In this document: piece by piece, positions 52,667 through 59,993 of the stretch
Position numbering within the stretch: position 1 is the stretch's first letter
Layout of the letters: every line of letters begins with the position of its first letter
Source of the DNA: AC-32 sp963766375
Lineage (GTDB): Bacteria; Actinomycetota; Thermoleophilia; Gaiellales; Gaiellaceae
Assembly (NCBI GenBank): GCA_963766375.1
Contig: CAVXZG010000004.1
Span: 1-64,000, forward strand
Length of the DNA stretch: 64,000 nucleotides
Direction of reading: 5' to 3'
Notes under the pieces: generated by a model
What the model was told of the DNA's origin: nothing
The model's input: only the letters and a program-made list of their open reading frames with translations
Databases searched by the model: none
Position numbers and translations under genes: made by a program

Positions 52667-53633
52667 ATGAGCCCGCGGGGCCGAGTCTTCTTCTTCGTCA
52701 CGCTCGCGGCGGTCGTCGCCTCGGGCGTCGTCGTGCTCGGCGTCGTTGCGACCAGAGACCACGTCGCGGCCGCCGCGAAACCGCGCGCCGGGCCACCCGC
52801 CGCTCGCCCTCGACCTCGGCGTGCGCACCGATCCGGAGGCGCGCGCTCTCGGGCAGGCGCAGCAGCTCTACAGGAACAAGCAGGCGGCCAGAGCGGGGGA
52901 GATCTTCGGCCGCTATCGCTCGCTCGAGGCCCGCGTCGGCTCGGCGCTCGCGGCGTGGCCCGACGGCAGTATCGAGACCCTCCGGGCGCTGGCGGCCGAG
53001 CAGCCGAGTAGCGCGCTGGTGGCGCTTCACCTCGGGCTCGCGCTCTACTGGACTCACCGCGACGGGCAGGCGGTGACCGCCTGGCGGGCGGCGCGCCGGC
53101 TCCAGCCGGACACCATCTACGCGGTGCGCGCGAACGACTTGCTGCACCCCCAGTACGCGCCCGGCCTGCCCGGCTTCGTGCCGTCGTTCCCGATGCCGCT
53201 GCGGATCCGCGTGCTCCCGCCGGCGCGGAAGCTGCCCGCGCTGAGACGGGCGGCCGAGCGCCGCGACGCGCACGCGAAGATCCTCTACGGCACCGTGCTG
53301 CAGCAGCTCGGCCACCCGCTCTCGGCCGAGCGGCAGTTCGCCGCCGCCGCGCGCCTCGCCCCAAACGATCCGGATGCACGCGCCGCCGCCGCCGTTGGGC
53401 TCTTCGACAAGGACAACCCGTCGCGCGCCTTCAGCCGCCTCGGCCCGCTCGTGCGCGTCTTTCCGCACGCCCAGACCGTCCGCTTCCATCTCGGCCTGAT
53501 GCTGGTCTGGTCGGCCCAGGTCCAGGCCGCGCGGAAGCAGCTCAGGCTGGCCGAGGCAGAGGCACCGAAATCGCTCCTGGGCGCCCAGGCCGCGGCGTAC
53601 CTCGCGGCTCTGCGTGGCGTTGGGACCAGCTGA
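52667..53633 (+). CDS. Membrane-anchored TPR-like protein, one-base frameshift
   Basis: An N-terminal membrane helix (VFFFVTLAAVVASGVVVLGVV, residues 7-27) and a short Ala-rich linker are followed, in another frame after about 52787, by a helical repeat domain: QAARAGEIFGRYRSLEARVG, SALVALHLGLALYWTHRDGQ, AKILYGTVLQQLGHPLSAER and QTVRFHLGLMLVWSAQVQAA, each with the TPR small-large residue spacing. Length is 3n+1. About 321 residues when corrected. Probably a scaffold on the outer face. No partner seen. Confidence 0.75.
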
Positions 53634-53743
53634 CCGAAATTAGGGCCGTTCGGCCTATGGCGTCCGTCCGGTCGCCATGCGAGAGTGCCGCATCCGCGAC
53701 GTCGCGTGCGAAATGTCACGAGCCCAGGGGAAGGGGAGCCGCA

Positions 53744-54823
53744 GTGAGTCAGCAGGGGGAGAAAGTAAGGCCGTCCACCATCGCCGAGGTACTGGAGACG
53801 GACGAGGCCAAGGGGTTGCTGGAGACGGGTCGCGAGGTGGGGTCGCTGAGCACCGAGGAGATCGCACTTGCAATGGGCGAGCTCGAGCTCGAAGCCGCGC
53901 AGATGGACGACTTCTACCACGCGCTCGAGGAGTTGCACATCGAGGTCGTCGAGAGCCGTGAAGAGGAGGAGCGCGAGGTCGTGCCGCAGCCGCGCGAGGT
54001 CACGACGGACTCGCTGCAGCTCTTCCTGAAGGACATCGGGAAGGTCGACCTGCTCACCGCCGCGCAGGAGGTCGAGCTGGCGAAGCGGATCGAGCGCGGC
54101 GAGCACCTGGCGAAGCAGGAGATGGTCGAGGCGAACCTGCGCCTCGTCGTCTCGATCGCGAAGAAGTACCGCAACCAGGGTCTGCCCTTCCTCGATCTCA
54201 TCCAGGAGGGCACGATCGGGCTCGTGCGCGCGGCCGAGAAGTTCGACCACCGCAAGGGGTTCAAGTTCTCGACCTACGCGACCTGGTGGATCCGCCAGGC
54301 GGTCGCCCGCGCGCTCGCGGACAAGGCGCGCACGATCCGCATGCCGGTGCACATCGTCGAGAAGCTGAACAAGATCGTCCGCTCGGAGCGCAAGCTGCGC
54401 GCCGAGCTCGGGCGCGAGCCGACCTCGTGGGAGATCGGCATCGACGTCGAGCTCGGGCCCGACGAGGTCGAGCAGATCCGCCGGAGCTCGCAGGCGCCGG
54501 TGTCGCTCGAGAAGCCGGTCGGCGACGACGAGGAGTCCGAGTTCGGGCACTTCCTCACCGACGAGACCGAGCCGCTGCCGGACGAGGTGGCCGAGGTCGA
54601 GCTGCGCAAGGCGACGCTGCAGCGCGTGCTCTGCACGCTCAGCGCCCGCGAGCGGCGCGTCCTCGAGCTGCGCTACGGGCTCAACGGCGAGCACCCGCGG
54701 ACGCTGGACGAGGTCGGCCGCACGTTCAACGTGACGCGCGAGCGGATCCGGCAGATCGAGAACCAGAGCCTGAAGAAGCTGCGGGCGCTGGCCGACTCGG
54801 TCGCACTGCGCGACGTCGCGTAG
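53744..54823 (+). CDS. rpoD: RNA polymerase sigma factor, RpoD/SigA type
   Basis: 359 residues. A short acidic N-terminal part (EEEEREVVPQPREVTTD) precedes region 1.2 (QLFLKDIGKVDLLTAAQEVE), region 2 (LRLVVSIAKKYRNQGLPFLD, FSTYATWWIRQAVARALADK), region 3 and region 4 (RVLELRYGL, TLDEVGRTFNVTRERIRQIE). It lacks the long N-terminal extension of streptomycete HrdB. GTG 53744 lies 6 bp after AAGGGGA, so an in-frame start at 53657 is rejected. It would be the factor reading the TANNNT boxes. Confidence 0.95.
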   Translation: MSQQGEKVRPSTIAEVLETDEAKGLLETGREVGSLSTEEIALAMGELELEAAQMDDFYHALEELHIEVVESREEEEREVVPQPREVTTDSLQLFLKDIGKVDLLTAAQEVELAKRIERGEHLAKQEMVEANLRLVVSIAKKYRNQGLPFLDLIQEGTIGLVRAAEKFDHRKGFKFSTYATWWIRQAVARALADKARTIRMPVHIVEKLNKIVRSERKLRAELGREPTSWEIGIDVELGPDEVEQIRRSSQAPVSLEKPVGDDEESEFGHFLTDETEPLPDEVAEVELRKATLQRVLCTLSARERRVLELRYGLNGEHPRTLDEVGRTFNVTRERIRQIENQSLKKLRALADSVALRDVA

Positions 54824-54830
54824 CGCTCAG

Positions 54831-54836
54831 TAGACT
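54831..54836 (+). promoter_or_regulatory. -10 box TAGACT, leaderless
   Basis: TAGACT is 8 bp before GTG 54845. Confidence 0.5.
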
Positions 54837-54844
54837 CCTGCGCC

Positions 54845-56164
54845 GTGGCTGAGGTCTGGTTCGACGAGCTCTCCGAGCTGGTGCGCATCCCCAGCGTCAG
54901 CGCCGACCCGGCGCGCGCCGGGGACGTGCACGACGCGGCGGAGTGGCTCGCGGCGTTCCTGCGCGGGGCCGGGGGCGAGGCCGAGGTCGTCGAGACCGAC
55001 ACGCACCCGCTGATCCTCGGCGAGCTCGCCGCTTCGAACGGGGCCGAGGCGCCGACGGTGCTCGTCTACGGGCACGTGGACGTCCAGCCGCCCGACCCGC
55101 TCGAGCTCTGGGAGACCGACCCGTTCACGCTCGAGCAGCGCGGCGAGTGGCTCTACGGCCGCGGCGTCGCCGACGACAAGGGCCAGCTCTACATGCTCGT
55201 CAAGGCAGCCACCGAGCTCGCGGCGGCCGGCGAGCTGCCGGTCAACGTGCGCTTCGCCTGCGACAGCGAGGAGGAGACGGGCGGCCACCAGATCGTGGAC
55301 TTCCTCGCCGCCGACGAGCGCGGGGCGGACGCAGCGCTGATCTTCGACGCCGGCATGACCAAGCGCGGCGTGCCGGAGTTCGCGGTCGCGACGCGCGGGC
55401 TCATCTACTTCCACGTGACCGTCCGCACCGGAGAGCGCGACCTGCACTCCGGGATCTTCGGCGGCGCTGCTCTGAACGCGATGCATGCGCTGACGCAGAT
55501 CCTGGCCGCGGTGCAGCCGCGCGACGGCCGGCTGCCTGAGCCGTTACGCGCGGGAATCGCGCCGCCGACCGAGGAGGAGGTGGGCGCCTGGGCCGAGCTC
55601 GTTCCGGGCGCGGAGATGCTCGCCAACGCCGGCGCGCGGCCCGTCGACCCGCGCGCCGCCGAGGAGTTCTACCTGCGCACGACCGCCGAGCCGGCGCTCG
55701 ATGTGAACGGGATCGTGGGCGGCTCGCCGCTCCTCCAGAAGACGGTGCTGCCGGTCTTCGCGGAGGCCAACCTCTCGATCCGTCTCGCCCCCGGCCAGGA
55801 GGTCGAGACGATCGCAGCTGCGGTCGAGCGGCTGCTGCGGGAGGCGTCGCCCGACGGCGCGGAGCTCGAGGTGTCGCGCCTCTCTGCGGCACCGGCCGGC
55901 CTGGTGCCCTCCGACGCGCCGGCGGTGCAGATCGGCCTCGACGTCTTCGAGCAGGCGATGGGCGCGCGACCGCTGCTCGTGCGCTCCGGGGGCACACTGC
56001 CGATCGTGCCCGCGCTCGCCGACAAGGGCATCCCGACGATCCTCAGCGGCTTCGCGCTGCCGGAGAGCAACATCCACTCGCCGAACGAGCGCCTGCTCGC
56101 CGAGTACCTACCCCTCGGGATCGAGGTCTCCCGCGAGCTCTTCCGCGGCCTGGCTCGGCTCTAG
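54845..56164 (+). CDS. M20-family metallopeptidase (dipeptidase-like)
   Basis: 439 residues. Metal ligands: YGHVDVQPPDPLELWETDPF, GRGVADDKGQLYMLV, DSEEETGG, and the C-terminal His in SNIHSPNERLLAEYL. A dimerisation lid (FHVTVRTGERDLHSGIFGG) is present. It fits the M20 dipeptidase/ArgE-DapE group; substrate not fixed. GTG start from TAGACT. The 3' end overlaps convergent hxlR by 4 bp. Confidence 0.92.
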   Translation: MAEVWFDELSELVRIPSVSADPARAGDVHDAAEWLAAFLRGAGGEAEVVETDTHPLILGELAASNGAEAPTVLVYGHVDVQPPDPLELWETDPFTLEQRGEWLYGRGVADDKGQLYMLVKAATELAAAGELPVNVRFACDSEEETGGHQIVDFLAADERGADAALIFDAGMTKRGVPEFAVATRGLIYFHVTVRTGERDLHSGIFGGAALNAMHALTQILAAVQPRDGRLPEPLRAGIAPPTEEEVGAWAELVPGAEMLANAGARPVDPRAAEEFYLRTTAEPALDVNGIVGGSPLLQKTVLPVFAEANLSIRLAPGQEVETIAAAVERLLREASPDGAELEVSRLSAAPAGLVPSDAPAVQIGLDVFEQAMGARPLLVRSGGTLPIVPALADKGIPTILSGFALPESNIHSPNERLLAEYLPLGIEVSRELFRGLARL

Positions 56165-56505
56165 ACCGTCGCCGGCTCGTCCTCGACGAGCCACGTATGA
56201 CCGAAGCGCCGCATCTCCTCGATGATCGGCAGCAGGCCCTCGCCCTTCGCGGTCAGCTCGTACTCCACGCGCGGCGGCGACTCCGCATAGCTGCGGCGGA
56301 CGAGGATGCCCTCGGTCTCGAGCGCGCGCAGGCGCTCGGAAAGCGTCCGCGGGCTGATCCTCGGGCACGAGTGCTCGAGCTCGGTGAAGCGGCGCGCGCC
56401 CTCCGAGAGGTCGTGCACGAGCACCGCCGTCCACTTCGCGCCGAGGATCTCGGCGCAGGCTGCGACCGAGCAGGTCGAGTCGTGGATCGGCTTCATCGTG
56501 CGCAC
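56161..56505 (-). CDS. HxlR-family winged-helix regulator
   Basis: 114 residues. CSVAACAEILGAKWTAVLVH and GARRFTELEHSCPRISPRTL, SERLRALETEGILVRRSYAE, PRVEYELTAKGEGLLPIIEE are the HxlR winged-helix signature; N-terminal Cys residues could be a redox sensor. A palindrome over its own promoter suggests autoregulation. Start GTG 56505 or ATG three codons later. Confidence 0.9.
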   Translation of the reverse strand: MRTMKPIHDSTCSVAACAEILGAKWTAVLVHDLSEGARRFTELEHSCPRISPRTLSERLRALETEGILVRRSYAESPPRVEYELTAKGEGLLPIIEEMRRFGHTWLVEDEPATV

Positions 56506-56509
56506 TACC

Positions 56510-56520
56510 TACGAATCGTA
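56510..56520. promoter_or_regulatory. Palindrome TACGAATCGTA over the hxlR promoter
   Basis: TACGA-A-TCGTA is a perfect palindrome. On the minus strand it contains TACGAT, 9 bp before GTG 56505, so a dimer bound here would block hxlR transcription. Confidence 0.4.
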
Positions 56521-56541
56521 ACGCCGTGAGGCCTGAAGGAG

Positions 56542-56547
56542 TAGTCT
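56542..56547 (+). promoter_or_regulatory. -10 box TAGTCT, leaderless
   Basis: TAGTCT is 8 bp before GTG 56556 and decides that start over the in-frame GTG at 56526. Confidence 0.5.
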
Positions 56548-56555
56548 CGGGCCGC

Positions 56556-57434
56556 GTGTCGCAGCTGGACAACGAGCTCCAAGAGCGCATCGACGAGCCG
56601 GTTTCGGAGGAAGCCGAGCGTGAGACGCGCCTCACTCCCGCCGAGGCCACGGCGCAGATGCGGATCAAGGTGCCGGCGCAGCGGAACGCGAAGCTGCGCA
56701 CGCTGCTGGAGCGCGTCAACGTCGATGACGGCCTGAAGGCCTGGTGGCACGTCGCGAATGTGAACGCGATCAAGCGCCTCGGCATCAACGACCACTCGTG
56801 GGTGCACATCCAGATCGTGGCCAACATCGGCCTGCGGCTGCTCAGGATCCTCACCAAGCGGGGCGTCGAGCCGGCGATGGTCTCCGACTACGGCATGAAG
56901 CGCGAGGACGCCGAGGTCGTGGTCGTGCTCGGCGCGCTCCTGCACTGCATCGGCATGGCCGTGCACCGCGACCGCCACGAGGACTGGAGCCTTTTCCTCG
57001 CCGAGCCGAAGATGCGCGAGCTGCTCGACGGGATCTACGAGGAGCCCGAGCTGACCGTCGTCTGCTCCGAGGTGCTGCAGGCGATCACGAGTCACCGCGA
57101 GTCGGGCAGGCCGCTGACGATCGAGGCCGGGGTCGTCCGGGTGGCGGACGCGCTCGACATCGAGGAGGGCCGCTCGCGAATCCCGTTCGAGCGCGGCAGC
57201 GTCTCGATCCACTCGATCTCGGCGGCGGCGATCGACGAGGTGATCATCAGCGAGGGCAAGGAGCGCGCGGTCGGAGTCGAGATCAAGATGAACAACTCGG
57301 CCGGGCTCTACCAGGTGGACGAGCTGCTGAAGGCGAAGCTGCACGGCTCGGGGCTGGAGCCCTACGTCGAGGTCGTGGCGCGGATCGAGAACGAGGCCGA
57401 GAAGAGCCTCGTGCCGCTCTATCACCTCGAGTAG
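56556..57434 (+). CDS. HD-domain phosphohydrolase-like protein with changed HD motif
   Basis: 292 residues. INDHSWVHIQIVANIGLRLL gives the first His. The signature reads ALLHCIGMAVHRDRHEDW, with Cys in place of the Asp of HD, and RVADALDIEEGR provides the last Asp. The C-terminal part (GVEIKMNNSAGLYQVDELLK, then a beta domain) matches a family of archaeal and bacterial HD proteins of unknown role. With the Asp missing it may be a binding or regulatory protein. Divergent from hxlR, convergent with the PhoP-like gene (2 bp apart). Confidence 0.82.
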   Translation: MSQLDNELQERIDEPVSEEAERETRLTPAEATAQMRIKVPAQRNAKLRTLLERVNVDDGLKAWWHVANVNAIKRLGINDHSWVHIQIVANIGLRLLRILTKRGVEPAMVSDYGMKREDAEVVVVLGALLHCIGMAVHRDRHEDWSLFLAEPKMRELLDGIYEEPELTVVCSEVLQAITSHRESGRPLTIEAGVVRVADALDIEEGRSRIPFERGSVSIHSISAAAIDEVIISEGKERAVGVEIKMNNSAGLYQVDELLKAKLHGSGLEPYVEVVARIENEAEKSLVPLYHLE

Positions 57435-57436
57435 GA

Positions 57437-58132
57437 CTACTTGGGTACTGGCTCGAGCTTGTAGCCGACGCCGTAGCGGGTCTGGATGAACGTGTGCTTC
57501 GAGGCCGGCTTGTCGATCTTCTCGCGCAGCCGGCGGACGCAGACGTCGACGGTGCGATCGCGGTGCGTGGCGCGGCGGCCCCAGATCCGCTGCAGCAGCT
57601 CGTCCCGGCTCGCGACCCGGCCTTGATCCAGGGCGAGCGCGTGCAGAAGCCGGAACTCGGTCGGGGTCAGTCCCGCGTTGGTTCCGTCCACGAAGGCCTG
57701 AACGGAGCGGGGGTCGATCACGAGCTCTTCGATCACCAGCTTCTCGCCCCGGTCCTCCGGGACTCCGCGCACCCCTCTCCGGGCCGATGCCTGCACGCGC
57801 GCGACCAGCTCCTTCATCGAGAACGGCTTGACGAGGTAGTCATCGGCCCCGATCTGGAGCGCGTGCACGCGGTCGTGCTCGGTGCCGCGGGCGCTGACGA
57901 CGATGATCGGCGTGCCGATTCCCTCGGCCCGGGCCTTCTCGATCAGGCTCCAGCCGTCGAGCCCCGGCAGCATCAGGTCGAGCACGAGCACGTCCGGCCG
58001 CTCGTGGCGCAGGCGCGCCAGCCCGACCTCGCCTGCGCCGACGCGCACGGGGTCGAGCCCCGCGGCTGCGAGGTGCTGCGCCATGCCTTCGGCGATCAGC
58101 TCGTCGTCCTCGACGATCAAGACCTTGGTCAC
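57437..58132 (-). CDS. OmpR/PhoB-family response regulator (PhoP-like)
   Basis: 231 residues. Receiver: KVLIVEDDELIAEGMAQHLA, VLVLDLMLPGLDGWSLIEKA (phospho-Asp), IIVVSARG, DDYLVKPFSMKELVARV. Winged helix: LTPTEFRLLHALALDQGRVA, LLQRIWGRRATHRDRTVDVC, TRYGVGYKLEPVPK. Next to a PhoR-like kinase and the pst operon, so control of phosphate uptake is the natural role. GTG start. Confidence 0.9.
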   Translation of the reverse strand: MTKVLIVEDDELIAEGMAQHLAAAGLDPVRVGAGEVGLARLRHERPDVLVLDLMLPGLDGWSLIEKARAEGIGTPIIVVSARGTEHDRVHALQIGADDYLVKPFSMKELVARVQASARRGVRGVPEDRGEKLVIEELVIDPRSVQAFVDGTNAGLTPTEFRLLHALALDQGRVASRDELLQRIWGRRATHRDRTVDVCVRRLREKIDKPASKHTFIQTRYGVGYKLEPVPK

Positions 58133-58134
58133 GC

Positions 58135-58147
58135 GATACTCAGCCTA
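58135..58147. promoter_or_regulatory. Face-to-face divergent -10 boxes in a 14-bp gap
   Basis: GATACT (58135-58140) is 6 bp before ATG 58147 on the plus strand. TAGGCT on the minus strand (58147-58142) is 9 bp before GTG 58132. Each promoter overlaps the other gene's start, so the two cannot be used at the same moment. Confidence 0.4.
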
Positions 58148-58827
58148 TGCCTCGCTCCGAGTACGACGAGCTGCGCGCCGGCTTCACGGCGGCGGTCTCG
58201 CACGAGCTGCGCACGCCGCTCGCGCGGCTGCTGGCGCTGCTGGAGTCGGCGGAGCTTCCCGGCGCCGACCTGCAGGCTCTCCTTCGGCAGGCCCACGGCG
58301 AGGTCGCGGAGATGCGTGAGCTCGTGGACGACATCCTCTTCCTGAGCGAGCTCGAGCAGCAGCGCGAGGTCGTCTCGCTCGGCGACACCGAGGCCGCGCC
58401 GGTCCTGCGAGAGGTCGTCGCCGAGCTCGCGGAGCGCGCCGAGATGGCCGGCATCGGGCTCGAGCTCCGGATCGAGGACGAGGGCCTGCACGTGCCGCTG
58501 CGACGGCGCATGCTGCGGCTCATCGCGGAGAACCTGCTGGAGAACGTGCTCCGGTACGCGGGCGAGGGAGCGACCTGCACGGTCTCGCTTCGGCGTGACG
58601 GCGGCGCGATCGTGCTCGAGGTCGCCGACGACGGCGCCGGGGTCCCCGAGGAGGACGTGCAGCGGCTGTTCGAGCGCTTCTTCCGCTCCGACCGGGCCCG
58701 CACCACGCGCGGCAGCGGGCTCGGGCTGGCGATCGTCAAGCACGTGATCGAGGCTGCGGGCGGGAACGTCGAGGCCCGCGGCGGTCAGGGCCGCGGGCTC
58801 GACGTTCGGTGCAGCCTTCCGAGCTGA
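58147..58827 (+). CDS. Short soluble sensor histidine kinase (PhoR-like core)
   Basis: 226 residues, just HisKA and HATPase: phosphorylated His in FTAAVSHELRTPLARLLALL, N-box LRLIAENLLENVLRYAGEGA, G1 VADDGAGVPEEDV, F-box LFERFFRSDRA, G2 GSGLGLAIVKHVIEAAGG. No membrane or sensor domain, so it must sense through a partner, perhaps PhoU/Pst. Divergent from its likely response regulator with only 14 bp between start codons. Confidence 0.88.
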   Translation: MPRSEYDELRAGFTAAVSHELRTPLARLLALLESAELPGADLQALLRQAHGEVAEMRELVDDILFLSELEQQREVVSLGDTEAAPVLREVVAELAERAEMAGIGLELRIEDEGLHVPLRRRMLRLIAENLLENVLRYAGEGATCTVSLRRDGGAIVLEVADDGAGVPEEDVQRLFERFFRSDRARTTRGSGLGLAIVKHVIEAAGGNVEARGGQGRGLDVRCSLPS

Positions 58828-58828
58828 C

Positions 58829-59848
58829 TTAGGTATGGATCCGCGTGAGTGTCTTGCGGCTCTGCTTCTTGACCGCATCCGGGAGCGGGACGAAGAGGAG
58901 CTTCGGCCCGAAGGACTGGCCCTTCGTGAGCGCCCAGTCGATGAACCTCTTCAGCTCCGGCGCCTTGCTGGTCTTGAGCGGGACGATCGCCCAGGTGAAG
59001 GTGCAGATCGGGTACGCCTTCGGCGCGCGGGGATTCGGGTCGACAGCCGTGAAGGCGTTCTGGCTGTTCCTGAGCTTGATGATGGAATTCGCCGCCGCCT
59101 GGATCTGCCTGAGCCCGGGAAGCTGGTACTTCCCAGCGCGGTTCTTGAGCTTCGCGATCTTGAACTTGTTCTTCAGCGAGTAGGCGACGTCCACGTAGGT
59201 GATGCCGCCGGGGGTGCTGCTGAGCTTCGCGGCCACGCCTGAGCTGCCGCGGGCACCCACGCCCGTCGGGAAGCTCGGCTGCGTGCCTTTGCCGATCTTG
59301 TTCTTCCACTCCTTGCTGACGTGGGAGAGGTAGTCGGTGAAGTTGTAGCTCGTACCGCTTCCGTCGCTGCGGTAGATCGGCGTGATGTCCTCGCCGGGCA
59401 GGTTGACGCCGGGGTTGATCGCCTTGATCCGGCTGTCGTTCCACTTCTTGATCTTGCCGAGGTAGATGTTCGCGAGGATCGGCCCGGTCAGCTTCAGGCC
59501 GTAGCTCACGCCGCTCACGTTGTAGGGGATCGACGTGGCCGAGAAGGCCCAGGGGATCTGGACGCAGCCCTTGCAGGCCGAGAACTGATCCGGGGTCATC
59601 GGCGCGTCGCTGGCGCCGAAGTCGACCGTTCGGCCAGTGATCGCGGCAATGCCGCCCCCGCTGCCGATGCCGCTGTAGTTGACCTGCGAGGCGTGGTAGT
59701 TGCTCGTCCACTGCGAGACGAGCGGGACGACGAACGTGCTTCCCGCGCCGGTAATCGACCCGCTCTGCCGAGCCGTCGAGACCCCCGCGAAGCTCGCCGA
59801 GAGCGCGAGCACGACGAGGACTGCCACAGAAGTTCGCTTCGTGTTCAC
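58829..59848 (-). CDS. pstS: Phosphate ABC transporter substrate-binding protein PstS
   Basis: 339 residues. Signal peptide (VAVLVVLALSASFAGVSTA, no lipobox Cys), then SITGAGSTFVVPLVSQW, GIGSGGGIAAITGRTVDFGA and SDAPMTPDQF, the phosphate-binding loops, with VNLPGEDITPIYRSDGSGTS. GTG 59848 follows GGAGAG. Transcribed away from pstC, its 3' end 1 bp from the kinase gene. Lack of a lipobox means secretion or another anchor. Confidence 0.93.
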   Translation of the reverse strand: MNTKRTSVAVLVVLALSASFAGVSTARQSGSITGAGSTFVVPLVSQWTSNYHASQVNYSGIGSGGGIAAITGRTVDFGASDAPMTPDQFSACKGCVQIPWAFSATSIPYNVSGVSYGLKLTGPILANIYLGKIKKWNDSRIKAINPGVNLPGEDITPIYRSDGSGTSYNFTDYLSHVSKEWKNKIGKGTQPSFPTGVGARGSSGVAAKLSSTPGGITYVDVAYSLKNKFKIAKLKNRAGKYQLPGLRQIQAAANSIIKLRNSQNAFTAVDPNPRAPKAYPICTFTWAIVPLKTSKAPELKRFIDWALTKGQSFGPKLLFVPLPDAVKKQSRKTLTRIHT

Positions 59849-59929
59849 GTGTTCTCTCTCCTCTTCTTGGACTGCACCGCTACAAGGGTGCTTCGCGCTG
59901 GCGGCCGCGTGGGCTGAGAGGCGGTGTGC

Positions 59930-59951
59930 GTCTGGTAACGGTCCGGTGACA
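59930..59951. promoter_or_regulatory. Candidate Pho box: 11-bp direct repeat
   Basis: GTCTGGTAACG and GTCCGGTGACA are adjacent 11-mers identical at 8 of 11 places; a weaker third unit precedes them at 59919-59929. Tandem 11-bp repeats are the usual site of PhoB/PhoP-type dimers, and this one lies between divergent pstS and pstC. Confidence 0.5.
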
Positions 59952-59979
59952 GACCCCCTGGAGAGGCCGACGAGGGCGT

Positions 59980-59985
59980 TAGCGT
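59980..59985 (+). promoter_or_regulatory. -10 box TAGCGT, leaderless pstC
   Basis: TAGCGT is 8 bp before ATG 59994 and 28 bp after the candidate Pho box. Confidence 0.5.
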
Positions 59986-59993
59986 GCGACGCC

